The notes under the pieces are model-generated. The model saw only the letters and a list, made by a program, of their open reading frames with translations, had not been told where the DNA came from and searched no databases. A stretch of 64,000 nucleotides of DNA from Silene latifolia (lineage: Eukaryota > Streptophyta > Magnoliopsida > Caryophyllales > Caryophyllaceae): positions 43,439,456 to 43,503,455 of the forward strand of contig NC_133529.1 of assembly GCF_048544455.1 (NCBI RefSeq), given 5' to 3'. This document shows positions 44,871-57,825 of this stretch, one piece after another. The position numbers and the translations under genes are program-made. Position 1 is the stretch's first letter, and the number at the start of each line of letters is the position of its first letter.

Positions 44871-46518
44871 TGGGTTGGGATGTGTGTTGATGCAGAATGG
44901 TAAAGTAATTGCCTATGCTTCTAGGCAGTTGAAGCCTTATGAGGAGAACTACCCTACTCATGACCTGGAGTTGGGTGCAGTGGTGTTTGCTCTCAAGATT
45001 TGGAGGCACTACCTTTATGGAGCAATCTTTAAGGTATTTTCTGATCACAAGAGTCTCAAGTACATCTTCACGCAGAAGGAGTTGAACATGAGACAGAGGA
45101 GGTGGATGGAGCTGATTGGTGATTATGACATGGAAATCATCTACCATGAAGGGAAGGCCAATGTTGTTGCTGATGCTTTGAGTAGAAAGAGTGTACATTC
45201 CTTGTGTACAGCTCTATCTTTGATGAGGCTGAGGGATGAGGTAGCGAGCTTTGGGATTCATATGATGCAGAAAGGGGATGCTATGGGTGATATGACAGTA
45301 CACATGGAGTTTTATGATGACATTCGGGACAAGCAGGTTTTGGATCCTAAGATAGTGGAGTGGAGAGCTGGAGTAGAGAAAGGGACAGTGTCCCGGTTTT
45401 CCATTCATACAGATGGTAGCTTGAGGTTTGATGGTAGGTGGTGTGTTCCTAATGACGAGGAGTTGAAAAAGACAATCATGACAGAAGCGCATTGCACACC
45501 ATATTCAGTTCATCCGGGTGGAGACAAGCTTTACAAAGATTTGAAGAAAACGTTTTGGTGGCCTGGGATGAAGAAAGAGACAGCTGAGTTTGTGTCCCGT
45601 TGTTTGACATGCCAGAGAGTTAAAGGGGAACAGAGAAGACCACAAGGTAAGGTTCAGTCTTTGGAGGTGCCTGAGTGGAAGTGGGAATCCATTTCCATGG
45701 ATTTCATTGTGGGTTTGCCGAAGAGTCAACAAGGTAACAACATGATTTGGGTGATAGTGGATCGTCTGACCAAGTCAGCTCACTTTGTTCCAATGAAAGA
45801 TACATGGACTAAGGCACAATTGGCTATGGCCTATCGAAAGAACGTGCTTAAGTTACATGGAGTCCCTAAGGACATAGTGTCTGACAGAGATGCGAGGTTT
45901 ATATCAAGGTTTTGGAAGGAGTTGCAGGAATCGTTGGGAACAGCTTTGAAGATGAGTACAAGATTTCATCTTGCTGCAGACAGGCGGATCGAGAGAACAA
46001 TCAAGACTCTTGAGGATATGTTGCGAGCTTGTGTGATGGATTTTGGTGGTAGCTGGGAGCAGAGGTTGGACTTGATAGAGTTTTCTTACAACAACAGCTA
46101 TCACACTAGTATTGGTATGGCACCGTTTGAGGCTTTGTATGGGAGGAGATGTAGGAGTCCGATCTGTTGGGACGATAGTGCTGAGGCAGTGGTTTTAGGA
46201 CCAGAGATGGTACATGAGATGGTGGAACAGATTAAGATGATCAGAGAACGTATGAGAGCAGCCCAGGATCGACAGAAGAGTTATGCAGATCTACATCGTC
46301 GGGACATAGAGTTTCAGGTTGGGGACAAGGTTCTTCTGAAAGTGTCTCCTATGCGTGGGGTTATGAGGTTTGGGAAGAAAGGCAAGCTAAGTCAGAAGTT
46401 TATAGGGCCTTATGAGATCTTAGAGCGAGTTGGGGAAGTGGCTTATCGTTTGGCTTTACTACCGCATTGGAGAGAGTGCATAATGTGTTTCATGTATCGC
46501 AGCTGCGGAAGTATGTGA
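44871..46518 (+). pseudogene. Chromovirus RNase H and integrase
   Basis: A 547-residue open frame holds RNase H ([56 protein letters not shown]) and integrase: HHCC finger ([29 protein letters not shown]), first Asp in SMDFIVGLP, second Asp in IVSDRDARF, and Glu in [14 protein letters not shown]. The conserved TDGQ just before that Glu is altered. The first residues of RNase H, including its first Asp (YTDAS), lie upstream in another frame. The frame is lost near 46470 before the chromodomain. Confidence 0.88.
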
Positions 46519-46760
46519 GTGACCCGTCACATGTGTTGGAGGCAGAGAGCTTAGAGCTGGATGAGTCTTTATCATATCTGGAGGTGCCTAAGCAGATCCT
46601 AGACCGAAAGGTTAGAAAGACTAGGGGTGGTGAGACAGTTTTGCTCAAGATCCTTTGGTCTAACCACGAGACCGAGGAAGCTACATGGGAGGCAGAGGAT
46701 ATCATGAAAGAGCGTTACCCTTTCCTTTTTGATCAGGTATGTGTGGTTACGGGGACATAA
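46467..46760 (+). pseudogene. Chromovirus integrase tail with chromodomain
   Basis: The block has [20 protein letters not shown], then a chromodomain-like segment: ILDRKVRKTRGGETVLLKIL, W-SNHETEEATWEAEDIM. This is the plant group II form lacking some aromatic residues of HP1. Chromodomains are thought to steer integration to marked chromatin. It ends with a stop at 46758. Confidence 0.85.
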
Positions 46761-46983
46761 CCTTGTTTCTTTTAGGGGGGTAGGAGATGATCGCGAGAGT
46801 TTTTAAGAGTTCTATATACACCTTTTATATGTTGTGTCGGTATGATTGTCGGGATAGGTTGGGGTTAGTATCATGTTTTACGTCGTGTTTTGTTTGACCT
46901 TCGAGTCGGGAGGCTTATGGGAGTACCTTTGTTTAGTGGTGGTTTGAACTTCGGGGACGAAGTTCCTTTTAAGGAGGGAAGAC
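46761..46983 (+). other. Chromovirus 3' UTR and polypurine tract
   Basis: Non-coding. The last bases AAGGAGGGAAGAC (46971-46983) are the polypurine tract next to the 3' LTR. Confidence 0.75.
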
Positions 46984-48325
46984 TGTAATACTCCGTATTT
47001 ATAGTCTTGGGGTACTCTATCAGTAGTAGGCCTTACTCGTCGAGTAAGGGTAAGTGGCGAAGCAAAATAGTTTCGACTGTTGGGCACTCGATCGAGTAGT
47101 GGGGCACTCGATCGAGTAGGTACTCGATCGAGTACCTTGGGTACTCGATCGAGTGTCCAGGTTTCTGACGGGGAGTTTTTCGGGTTTTGTTAATTATGCG
47201 ATTAGGGTATTTAAACATAATCGTCGTTGTTTTAATTCACTTTTACCAAAACCTAAAACCTGTTTAAGAGAGAAAGCAGTCAGTCATCTTCCTAATCGCA
47301 TCCTTAACAATTCCCGGAGTTCAGACGGTCAGTTCGTGTCGTAGTTCGTGTCGTTGGATTCCTTGCGTCGAGGGTAAGCTTTTAATATAATTTATATAAT
47401 GTTTTGCTAGGTTTGGTTAAACCCTAATTTAGGATTTGGGGGTTTTATGAATAGTAAGTAATTGGTAGTCTTTATGTGTTATATGTTAGGAGGAGAATTC
47501 GTAGAAGAGGCGTTTTGAGACAGCTGTAGATACCGTCTGCGTGTTGTGCTTTCCAGGTAGGATTTCCTACTCAGTATTAGTCCCATAATGGGATATTGGT
47601 GATGTGCTGTAATTAGTTGTTTGATATGAAGATTGTGATTGTGATTGTGATTGTGATTGTGATTGTGATTGTGATTGGTTTCTATGGCTCTCGAGATGCG
47701 TTCTCGGCTGAGTGGGGTCACTTGCGGGAGTGATCTCACGCCCTAGTTTCGCCCTTCGTGGAACCCGCCACGAAAGGGGATGTGCACATTAATGGACAGG
47801 GTTATCGCTCGTATGATGAGCGGGGCTTAGGTGGGAACGGCTGCGGTCCCCCACTGGCAGGGCTGGTCCAGTGGACAGTCAGTATTGAGATGATGGGAGT
47901 TGGTGGTGGGTGTGTGTGTGTGTTCAGCTGTCTGTTTGTCTTATTGTTGTTATCTATATTGATTGTGTGATTAGTACTGACCCCGGTGTTGTTTTGTAAA
48001 ACCTGCGGTGATCCATTCGGGGATGGTGAGCAGATATTGAACAGGTATAGAGATGATACTGGGATAGCTGGGATGGCCACGACATGACGATAGAGTCTTC
48101 CGCTGTAGTCTAGTTTTTATTTACTTTTCGATTGAGAAAGATGATTTGGAATAATGTATTGTACTTTCAGTTTGGTTTCGAGGATTGTACTTATTCATTA
48201 AATTACTTATAATAAATGTTGTTTCTGTTTTGTCTATTTGATTATCATACCTCGGGCAACCGAGATGGTGATGTCTTCATACCTGAGTGGTCCTGGTAAG
48301 GCACTCGGAGTATGGGGGTGTTACA
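46984..48325 (+). repeat. Chromovirus 3' LTR
   Basis: TG...CA unit of 1342 bp. It has the same palindrome array (47087-47155) and TATA-like box. Differences from the 5' LTR are mainly short indels and a longer GATTGT run. Confidence 0.93.
47631..47677 (+). repeat. GATTGT hexanucleotide microsatellite in the 3' LTR
   Basis: About 7.5 tandem GATTGT units; the 5' LTR has about four at 40743-40764. Confidence 0.85.
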
Positions 48326-48330
48326 ATGGC

Positions 48331-49740
48331 GCTATTAAGCTCGATATGAAAAAAACTTTTGATAGAGTATCATGGCCATTCTTATTCAAAGTTCTTAAGT
48401 GTTATGGATTCCCAAAGGTATTTAGAAAGCTTATCAAAGCCTGTGTCAAAACTGTTTCGTTGCAAGTTCTTATTAATGATACTCCTTCCAGTCGTATCTT
48501 TCTTCAATGTGGGTTGCGACAAGGTGACCCAATTTCGCCATACCTGTTTATCCTCTGCATGGAAATTTTGTCTCTTATGATTACCAAAGCTGAAACAAAT
48601 GGTCTTATTGAAGGTATCAAGCTCTCACGGCAGAGCCCAGCTATTTCTCATCTTTTATATGTTGATGACTCGCTCTTGTGCCTCCGTCTTACATCTGCGA
48701 GTTGGGAATCTCTGAGAAGCATTTTGAATAACTTCAGCTCTATTTCGGGTCAAATGATTAATCATCAAAAATCTTATACCAAATTCAGTCCCAATACTTC
48801 GTCCGACTTTAAGGAGAATATTCTTGATATTATACAAGTCCACCAAAACAGAACTTCGGTCTATATCTTGGCATCCCAGTTGATTTGGGAGGAAGAAAAA
48901 CGTCTGCTTTTCAGTTTCTCTTAAACAAGATTTCGACTAAGATATTATCCTGGGGCCCTTCGAATTTTTCACAAGCTGCTAAGCTGATTCTTATTAATTC
49001 CATTCTCTTGGCATCAGTTGCTTATGTCGCCTCTGTTCTTCCAATCCCTCAGCAAATCACATCAAAAATCAATTACCTGATTGACATTTTCTGGTGGAAG
49101 AAAGCTCATAATAAACATGCCCAACATTGGTTGTCATTTGAACAGTTGCAACTTCCCAAGTCGGATGGTGGTCTTAGATTAAAAAATGCAAGACTTGCTA
49201 GTCAAGCTCTTTTGACGAAAAATTTTTGGCGATGCCACCAGCACCCGTCTTTACTTGTTTCCAAAGTTCTTCGCTCGAAATACCATAAATATTTTCCAAT
49301 TCCAGGCAACATCTCAAAATATTCAGCAACGTCATTTGCCTGGAATGGAGTTGTCAAGACCACTTATTTACTCCATGATGGAATTGCGTGGAAATTTGGA
49401 AATGGGAGATCGATTGACCTTAAGAATGATGCATGTATTTTGGGTAATAAACCATCTTTTAAATCGCAGATGCCGCCTCCAACAATCACTTTTGATGATA
49501 TTTTCCTAGATTAGACTGACTGGAACAATAAGGTAATTTTCCAAGTCTTTACAAAAACATCAACAAAAAGTATTTGTTCCTTAGATATTCCTCGTCAACC
49601 TATGGATGATTATATTTATTGGGAATTTACGGAAGATAGATTGTACTCGACATGCTCTGGTTACTCGTTTCTTCTTGGGAAAAATCAACTTGCAGCTTCT
49701 TCTACTTTGCATATATGTTCTGATTTCCAGTGGAATTTGA
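48331..49740 (+). pseudogene. LINE-1 RT, central and C-terminal fragment
   Basis: Starts with IKLDMKKTFDRVSW and contains GLRQGDPISPYLFILCMEIL and the catalytic YVDD in LLYVDDSLLC. A frameshift near 48890 leads to the thumb region and the conserved LNKISTKILSWGP-type block (48885-49514). A TAG at 49512 is followed by still-readable sequence to the solo LTR at 49741. Confidence 0.87.
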
Positions 49741-50231
49741 TGTAACACCCGTCATTTTTCTAATTTGAAATTCATATTTTATCTCTTTTGCGAATTAAGT
49801 TATAATGCCTTGGAAATTATTCCAATTAAATTCCTTTCCGCCTTTTTAATTCTTAAAATTGGTAGTCGCATTTATTAAACCTTATTTATAAGATTTAATT
49901 TTTATTCTTTCATTTGCGGTTGTGATTTAATTATTTAACTAGTTTTGTGACCCGTGAAATTCACGGGTTCTTTTATTTTTTACTATGATATTTTTAGTGA
50001 ATCAAATCATAACATTCTACAATATGATTTCATGTTTTAAGACTTCTATAAAATCAAGACAAATTAGTTTTTTTGTACAATAGTTTTATGTAAAATCAGA
50101 AACTAAAGTGTTATATAGTAAATACTTTTATCAAAACCATGTCATTATTTGACGTTCTTTTATGAGGGTTTTAAATGGTAAGTGGTGTTACTCAAATCCT
50201 TTTACGTGCTTTGTGATATGTCAAATATGCG

Positions 50232-50345
50232 CAAATGGAAGCTGATTAAAATCAATTAATAATACATGTATTCGCATAATCGAAAACTGAAGTAACTCAA
50301 TGGAAGCTGATTAAAATCAATTAATAATACAGGTATTCGCATAAT
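50232..50345. repeat. Short tandem duplication in Helitron E
   Basis: AATGGAAGCTGATTAAAATC and the following 28 bp, ending in TATTCGCATAATC, occur twice about 67 bp apart, with one base change. Confidence 0.85.
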
Positions 50346-51116
50346 CACATTACATGAAACCATAATATTATCAAACAAAGATCGCCAAACATGCAACACC
50401 CTCACTAATTAGATATTAAAATTTTATCAACAAATCCGAAATTAATATAAAACACACGATTAGAATTGTTGTGACAAAAACTAACATTTCACAGCACCCA
50501 TAATATTGTAGCTAGTACTATAATAAATTGTGGAACTAAGAATTTGAAAGGAGCAACTCGTAATAATTGGATCATTAAGTCCCTATACATCATCCATTAA
50601 ACAATATTAAGCAAAAATGTGCTTTGACATTTCTCCAAATTTTCCACCTTGGAGATTCAACCGTATACTTCAAAATAGATAAACTAAGCATTCCACTCAA
50701 TCATGTTTTCTATCAAAAGCCATTTTGAATAGGCATGTGTCTCATGTGTATAATTAAAGAAAATGAAAATTAAATTTAAGGTGTACAAAAGAATAATATA
50801 GATGTAAATAAACTTTTTAGATTTCTCTCATCTTTATAGTTATTAATAATTGATAATTAATTCACCTCACTAATTTAACATCTAACTCCTTTCTTAAATG
50901 ATAATTTTTGGGCTTTTCACTCCATTTTTTATGCTACCTATTATCCATGTCAATAAGATTGAGATCCTCACAAATTCAATTTCATTCTATGAGTGTTATT
51001 TTTCTAAGGAAAAATGATGATTAAAAAACAACACATATCAAAATAAAGCATACATTTGAAAGTTTTTGAAATACTAATTTTTTTTATGAACCTAAAAACA
51101 ATTAGTCATTTGCATT

Positions 51117-51290
51117 CAGTGGTGGAGCTAGGGAGGGGCTAGCAGGGGCGGTCGCCCCCCCTGGCGGATGAAATTTTCGAAGTTTTTAGTTAAATTTTTT
51201 GAAATTTTTTCGGGATGCCTTATGAAATTAGTCGTTCGCCCCCCCTAAAATTTTTCGCCCCCCTAAGTTCAAATCCTGGCTCCGCCACTG
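51117..51290. mobile_element. Small hAT-type MITE (174 bp)
   Basis: Inverted ends CAGTGGTGGAGCTAGG and CCTGGCTCCGCCACTG; 8-bp duplication tttgcatt (51109-51116) and tttacatt (51291-51298), one change. C-rich interior. Confidence 0.82.
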
Positions 51291-51305
51291 TTTACATTCA
51301 TGTTG

Positions 51306-52345
51306 TCAATCTTATAATTAGTTTATAATATAGTATTGAGTCGAATGAATAGAGTATTTGTTTAAGTAATTCTAATATTTATCTTCTTAGTCTTCTTTCT
51401 TCAATAAACCATCCCTACATAAAAAAATCACTTAGTCATTAATTTTTGTTATTAATTTAAGTTTCTCTTAAATAATGGAAGAAAGATGACATTGAGTCTA
51501 AAGATGTAAGTATATTTACCTTTGAATAGCACAACACCACAAATCTCAATATCCCTAAATAAGAAATAAACAACAAATATGTGAGGTTAAAAATGTGATG
51601 TACTTCATAACCAATGGAAAATAAAATAAATAAATGAATTCTTAATTTAAAACCTTAATACATTTACCTTGATGCTGATATAATGATAAAAAAAAAGTTA
51701 GTGACATATACAATTCTTTTCGCGATAGCGGTACAAAAATATTTACTTAAATGTTGTCTCACAAATGTTGTCTTCCGTCAAAAACTTATAGTCAATCTTG
51801 TAGTTAGTTTATAATATAGTATTGAGTGGAATGAAGGGAGTAGTTGTTTAAGCAATTCTAATATTTTCTTTCTCCATATAGTATTTTTCTCCAATGAACC
51901 ATCTCTAGGGAAAAAAAAGGACAAAATCCATCGAGTAATTAATAAGAAATAAAATGGTGAAATTTGATTTACGTGATATTAATCTTATCGTTATTAATTT
52001 AAGTTTTTATTTAAATAATAATAGAAAAAGGGCATTGAGCCATAAAGATGTAAGTATATTTATTTACCTTCGAATAGCACAATACCACAAATCTTGATAG
52101 TTCCTACATAAGAAAGTTTTAAAAAGTGATGAGCAACTAATTGAACTTTAAAACAAATAAATGAATTTTTATTTTAAAACCTTAATACATTTACCAAACC
52201 TTAATACATTTACCTACCACAAATCTTGATAGTTCCTACATAAGAAAGTTTTAAAACGTGATGAGCATTTCATAACCAATGGAACTTAAAAATAAATTAT
52301 TAAATTATTAATTTAAAACCTTAATACATTTACCTTACCTTGATG
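51306..52345. repeat. Duplication of about 486 bp in Helitron E with a third partial copy
   Basis: TCAATCTTxTAxTTAGTTTATAATATAGTATTGAGT begins copies at 51306 and 51792. Shared blocks include AAAGATGTAAGTATATTTA and AATAGCACAA-ACCACAAATCT. CACAAATCTTGATAGTTCC recurs again near 52218, with ACCTTAATACATTTACC repeats. Confidence 0.8.
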
Positions 52346-55300
52346 TTGATATACTGATAAGATTTAAAAAAGACTATTTACATATAGAACTACGATTTTA
52401 TTGGCGATGAGGGCAAAAAAATATTGGCGTGAAATTTGGCTCACAAATGTTATCTTACATCGAACATTTATATCCAATTGAGGATGCATGTTATGACTTT
52501 TGGGTGTCTTTTTATTATTATCATCAAATTTAATATATATAATAATTATGTAGTAAGGTTTTAGGACTTTTGAGCATTCTTTTTCATTATTAGCAAATTT
52601 AATATAAACATAAATATGGAGTAAGGAGAAATGAAATGTTAAAGGTTTCCTTTAATTTTTATTTTATTTTTATTTTTTTGTTGACAAAAGCCACCTTGTT
52701 TAATGTTAAATATGTTATTATTTACTCTTAATATAACAAAATATTTATTTTTTTAATAAACGGAGTAAATTAGAATTATGTGATATTTGTTTGTTGCTTA
52801 AAATATTCTAACAATAAACGTCGAAATTTAAAATTTAATATGAATTTTGATTTTAATTGTTGTTTAATTTATCTACAAGCTTAAAAGTCCAAAGTATAAT
52901 ATTTGTAATGCTATTTGCATTTAATATTTCTTTCTTTTTTTCTTTTTTACTTTTAAAATTAGAAATAATGATGTAAACTTTGGTGTAAATTTTAATTATA
53001 AATTATGAATTATGAAATTTTGATGTAAATTTGAAAGGGATATATAAATTTTGGAAAAAAAATATATTTAAATTAATGTCATACAATAATAAGTTGATGA
53101 TTTATACCACATTAACTCGCCATGTCATATTAAAATTTGACATGTCATGTGTAGTAAGTGACGTGGCTTTTTGGTAGTGTAAGGTGGCATTTATGACGTG
53201 GCATTTTAAGTTCTCCTTTTAATAGTATTATATAGATCTATTCTGTTCTTGGTCGATTAATTTGTCTGATTTCTAATATAGACCGACTTTTATTTCAATG
53301 AACGTTTAAGATAAAAATTTCGGAAATTACGGTCTTGACGCCTAAGTCTTGCCGTGAGGATTTATGTGAATTACTACATCTTTGTTTTTATTTCTTTCCA
53401 CCTCATTATGGCAAATTGAAATCATTCCTTTATATCACTTTGTGATTTGATCATTTAAGGAAACAATCTCTTGTTCCCTTTTTTATTTACCGTGTTTTTG
53501 GAAGTAGAAATAATTGCCTAATCATTATTATTTTTCTTACCAATTCATATCATCCTTCATTATTTCACTCATTCATATTTTACGACAAATAAGAAGAAAA
53601 ACATCGCTCTTTTGCTCTCCAATTTTCAGCCGTGAATTTTGAAGACTCAAACCATATTTGTTCATATTTTCATCCTCTTATTCATCCTATTTCAAGGGTA
53701 ATATGATTACCCTTTAACTCCTCCTTTTAGTTAACTTTTATATGGTTTCACCATATATTTATATTCTTTTTGTAGGTCACAAAGGAGATCCATATAAGGA
53801 CGAATATCTTATTGACTCGGATTGCAATTAGAGGTAACGCGTGATGGTTGACTCGACATTTCATTTTGTTTGATGAGTAGTTGCATGTATTATGTAATTT
53901 TTTTTGTTTTATTATAATTTTAATGACTACTATGATTTCAAAAGCTTGTCAAATTGATATCGTTTTTATTAATGTTATTATTATTTTATTTCGGCTCAAT
54001 TATATTATTATTATAAATCAATTTCGAAAATTTTAATATTTTGATAATTTGGTCCTTTGGATTAATTCGAGATGTTTGATAATAAATTTCATGTTCTTAA
54101 ACTTTATTTAGCATTTGTTCTTATAATTTCATTATTTCGGCCAAAATAGACTTAATTATGCTTTAAATTATTTTCTTCACTTAAGAATTACGAAAAATAT
54201 ATTTTTGACTCTCATTATTCATTTTAGAAAGATATATATTTTTGTGTAAATTATTCTGGTCGAAAAGTGTTTTTAATTGTTTAAATCGTGTTTTGTGGTT
54301 TTATCATTTTATCGGTTTTTATTACGTTTTAATTATCAAATGAAGTGATAAATTCATGAAATTTTATATATTGGCACGGGATGATATAAAAAGAGCTCGT
54401 GTAAATTTTAGTGATTTTTAAAGTTGAAATCGATTTTATAAGGTAATTACTACTTTCGGTTAAACTGAGTAATATTTGGATAAAACCAGATTTTTAAGAA
54501 AGGGTATTTTGATCATTTAACATATAATTCCAGAATGTGTAAGAAGCCTATCTGGATATAAGCTATTAGATAAAATTATTTTATTTATTTAATAAATGAT
54601 TTAGTATTAAAATGAGTTTACCCGATTTAGAAATAAACTATTTATTTACTATTTATATCTTTCCTAAAAAAAATTATTACTTTGTTATTTACTACTAAGT
54701 TAATGAAATGTATTTATGAAACGTCCTTATGGAATTTGTTATATTCATCCCGAGCCAATATTAGCTATTTTGATATATTAAGTAGTTTAATGGTTTCTAT
54801 TTTTATTAATTAATATTTTTAGTATATTACTACTTTTAGTAACCTTTTATATTTATCAAGTTTCTATTTTTAGAATATTACTATTTTTATGAGGTTTACA
54901 TTTTAAGGATGTCCCATTCTAAGAATGTTTCTGTTTTAAGAAAGTCTCTATTTTGAGGAAGTCACTATTTCAAGAATGTTTCTACTTTAAGAAAGTTTCC
55001 ACTTTTGAAAAGTTATTATATTTGGAAGTTACTATTTTTGGAAAGTTTCCTTTTAAGGAATTTGAATAAAGAATACCATTTGAAATGGATTTAAATAACT
55101 TATGGAATAAGTAAGGTGTAAGGTTTAGAATAATAAGCTTAGATATACGGTTTTGCCACCAGCTATAGAACTGATTCACTTATGGTTGGAGTAGTGGTTG
55201 AACTGGGTGTAAAGATAATCCCAGGAGATATGTACATAGCTTAGACTAGAACCTCGCACTACGTGGTAAGACGCCGTCCTATTATAGTTGAGTAGCCTAG

Positions 55301-55967
55301 TTAGAGAACTTGGAGTTGGTTACCGACGGCATGACACTGAGCCTTGAAAATTTGGAGTTGGTCACCGACGGCGTAACACTGGGTTCTCAAAGCTAGTTTG
55401 GTACTTCGGTACTTTAGTATATCCCGAGTGAAAATCTAAACTAAGTCACTAAGCTAATTTCCATAAGAAGAATTGAGATATTGTTTCACTCTACCTTCTC
55501 TACCTTTTGATTATGAGTTTAAAATACTTATCTTATTTATTTATGCTTTTAACTTATGTTGATATATTAATGTTTTAAGTTTATAATTACTTTGATATAT
55601 TAGCATTGCTTTTTCAACTTAATGAAATGTGGTTGGGAGAACGCCTGAGTTACTCCCCACTGATTGTGGTTGTTATGTATATAACATGACAGGTTTTAGA
55701 TTTTGTCGGGGTTCAAGTGAGAGCTAGCGAGTAGTAGATCCTACTCTTTTATTTTATTTATGTTGGATTTGTTAAACACTTTTGAGGTTTTAATTTTTAG
55801 CCCTTTTTAGCAAAAGTGGCATTTGTATTGACTTACCATTTTGGAAATGTTCCCTTGAATTATATTTATAATAATTCAAGTTTGAGTTTTAGTTTATCAT
55901 TGTGTATTTAATCCCATTCAACAGTGATTCCGCCACTGTTTTGCACTAGATTTTATAGGGGATTACA

Positions 55968-56745
55968 TTTGATCTGGAAACTCCCATGTCAGCCTCATAT
56001 CAAGATTTTTCTTTGGAAAATCACTCATCAAATTTTACCAACAGCTGACATGCTAATTAGAAGGGGCCTGGTTGTTAACCCTTCTTGTTATTTTTGTCAT
56101 CTGGCTTCTGAAAATATGGCACACCTGTTTCCGTGACTGCGACGTACTTAAACATGTTTGGTTTGCTAGCTATCTTGGTATTCGAACTGATCAGGTAGCC
56201 AACTTACCCTTTCTTCCATGGTTTCAAAACTTCTTGAGATATTTAACCCGAACAGACTCGGATATAGCTGGTACAATATTGCAATTTTCTCTCCTCCTTT
56301 TTGCTATCTGGAAGCATAGAGACAATGTAATATTTCGTAATTACCTTGTGAATCCCGTTGCCATTTTACAAGAGTTCGATATGCTTTTCAAACAGCAACA
56401 TTATTTTATAGCCCGCTTTACTGGGAATGAGCACGGTCCTTCTAAACAAGCTGATTCCAGCCCTCGTCTCTATTCACTACATCTCTTTCAGCAATGCTTT
56501 AGAATTGATGTGGTTTTCAACAAACCGAGTCGGACTTGCTCCTTTCGAATCCGCTGCAACAACCAAATCACTCATGAAGTTCTTCTTTGTTTCTGTTATT
56601 CTCATCTTGAAGCTACCACTATCGCTTTACTAGAAGCTATGACTCATGCCTCCTCTTATAGGCTGCAGAATGTGCTGTTCAGAATCAGCAACACACGGCT
56701 TTTCCAGTTGCTTACTAAAAGTGACGGGTCTAAAGTCCCTATAAC
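55968..56745 (+). pseudogene. LINE-1 zinc-binding and RNase H-like C-terminus
   Basis: The frame reads LIWKLPCQPHIKIFLWKITH, then CYFCHLASENMAHLF, the zf-RVT domain, and after a frame change a diverged RNase H-like region (LEATTIALLEAMTHAS). It continues the text interrupted at 49740. Confidence 0.83.
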
Positions 56746-57706
56746 TAGGGCTGAGCAAAACCGTATACTCGATTCGGTTTTCAAAATCATATCGGGTATA
56801 CGGTTTTTAAAACACCATTTTTTGGGTTCCGGATACGATACGGTTTAACCGGGTATATGGTTTTTGGGTACCCGGTTAAACCGTATATATGAAATCCGGA
56901 TACCCGGATACGGTTTCTCTGATTTTCTGTAAAATGCGATTTAAAAAAATGAAGTGTGAAGAAGTCAGTAGCAGAGACTAGCGATGTAACCCTTCTTCTT
57001 TGTCTGCCTTCCAATTTCAAAACTCAAATTAATCAAATCCGTAGAACAAACCAGAGTGAAGATAACAAAAAGGCGAGACACAACAGATTACACAAAAAAT
57101 AATCGAAATCGAAATAGATTAAAACCTAATCACAACCGATTTCCCAAAACGAAAATCATGAACAACAAAAATCAAACAAAAATACAAAAAAATCAAACGA
57201 AAATCAAACAAAAAGTAAAGCAAAAATAATCAAAAAAAAAAAAAGGTTTTCAAACGAAAATTAAAATTAGACAATGAATCTTGATAGAGTAACGATTAGT
57301 GCAACAGATCTGAATTGGGTTGTTCGAAAGAAGGGGAAAATAGATTGTTTGAAAGGAGGAGGAATTGGGGATCGAAAGTTTGAAATTAGGGTTAGAGAAT
57401 ATATGAAAGGAGGTGGCGCAAATGAAGAGGTGTAACTTGTAAGTGTGATTTGTGAGTTGTTAGAATGTTAGACGGTGTGTAGTCTATGGTGTGATATGTT
57501 TTTTTTTTTTTAATAAAAATCAAAACGGGGTTAAAACCGTATATCCGATTTTCATTTTCGCCGACCCGAATACGAAACGGTTTTTGGAAAACCGTATCGT
57601 GTATACGGATTTTCGTATCGTATATACGAAAAACCGTATAATAAGAACCGTGTACCGTATCGTATCCGTATAAAAAAAACGTATTGTATTTTTTTGCTCA
57701 GCCCTA
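56746..57706. mobile_element. Non-autonomous hAT element (961 bp) in the LINE-1 3' end
   Basis: Inverted ends TAGGGCTGAGCAAAA; perfect 8-bp duplication cctataac (56738-56745 and 57707-57714). Both subterminal regions are dense in CCGTATAC and CGGTTT words in both orientations, expected transposase-binding sites. No transposase frame. Confidence 0.92.
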
Positions 57707-57714
57707 CCTATAAC

Positions 57715-57825
57715 TGTTTTTAGTAGTATTAGTCTTATTAAATTTTTTCTTACTAGTAATGAAACCTCGTATGTTACTAGTTTTATGTAATTTGTTTTTG
57801 ATATACATATATAATGCTAGTACAC

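Larger units (their letters stand above)
40092..48325 (+). mobile_element. Chromovirus (Tekay-like Ty3/gypsy) with both LTRs
   Basis: Two LTRs (40092-41409, 46984-48325) begin TGTAATACTCCG and end GGGGGTGTTACA. A perfect target duplication atggc lies at 40087-40091 and 48326-48330. The order is LTR, tRNA-Met-type primer site, leader with a palindrome array, gag, protease, RT, RNase H, integrase, chromodomain, polypurine tract, LTR. The chromodomain after integrase defines a chromovirus; the LTR start, primer site and chromodomain suit the Tekay lineage. LTRs are very alike but gag-pol carries many frameshifts. It inserted into LINE-1. Confidence 0.93.
49939..53236 (-). mobile_element. Helitron E, non-autonomous
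   Basis: On the minus strand it starts TCTATATAATACTATTAAAAGG (53236) and ends with an ACCCGTGA-ATT-TCACGGGT hairpin, spacer and CTAG (49939-49942). Flanks A and T. It contains a small hAT element and internal duplications but no helicase. Confidence 0.85.
49741..55967 (+). mobile_element. Solo LTR (TGTAACACCCG family) with nested Helitron
   Basis: Ends TGTAACACCCGTC and TAGGGGATTACA with a perfect duplication tttga (49736-49740 and 55968-55972). Own sequence is 49741-49938 plus 53237-55967, about 2.93 kb. It has no gag-pol. A GAGTTACTCCCCACTGATTGTGG box lies near 55648. A two-copy GGAGTTGGTxACCGACGGC repeat lies at about 55310-55380, and loose TTTTAAGAAAGT repeats at 54890-55050. Confidence 0.85.

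Noticed and set aside
51117-51290. CACTA element call for the CAGTGG/CCACTG ends
   Set aside because: CACTA elements make 3-bp duplications and start CACTA; 8-bp near-matching flanks fit hAT.
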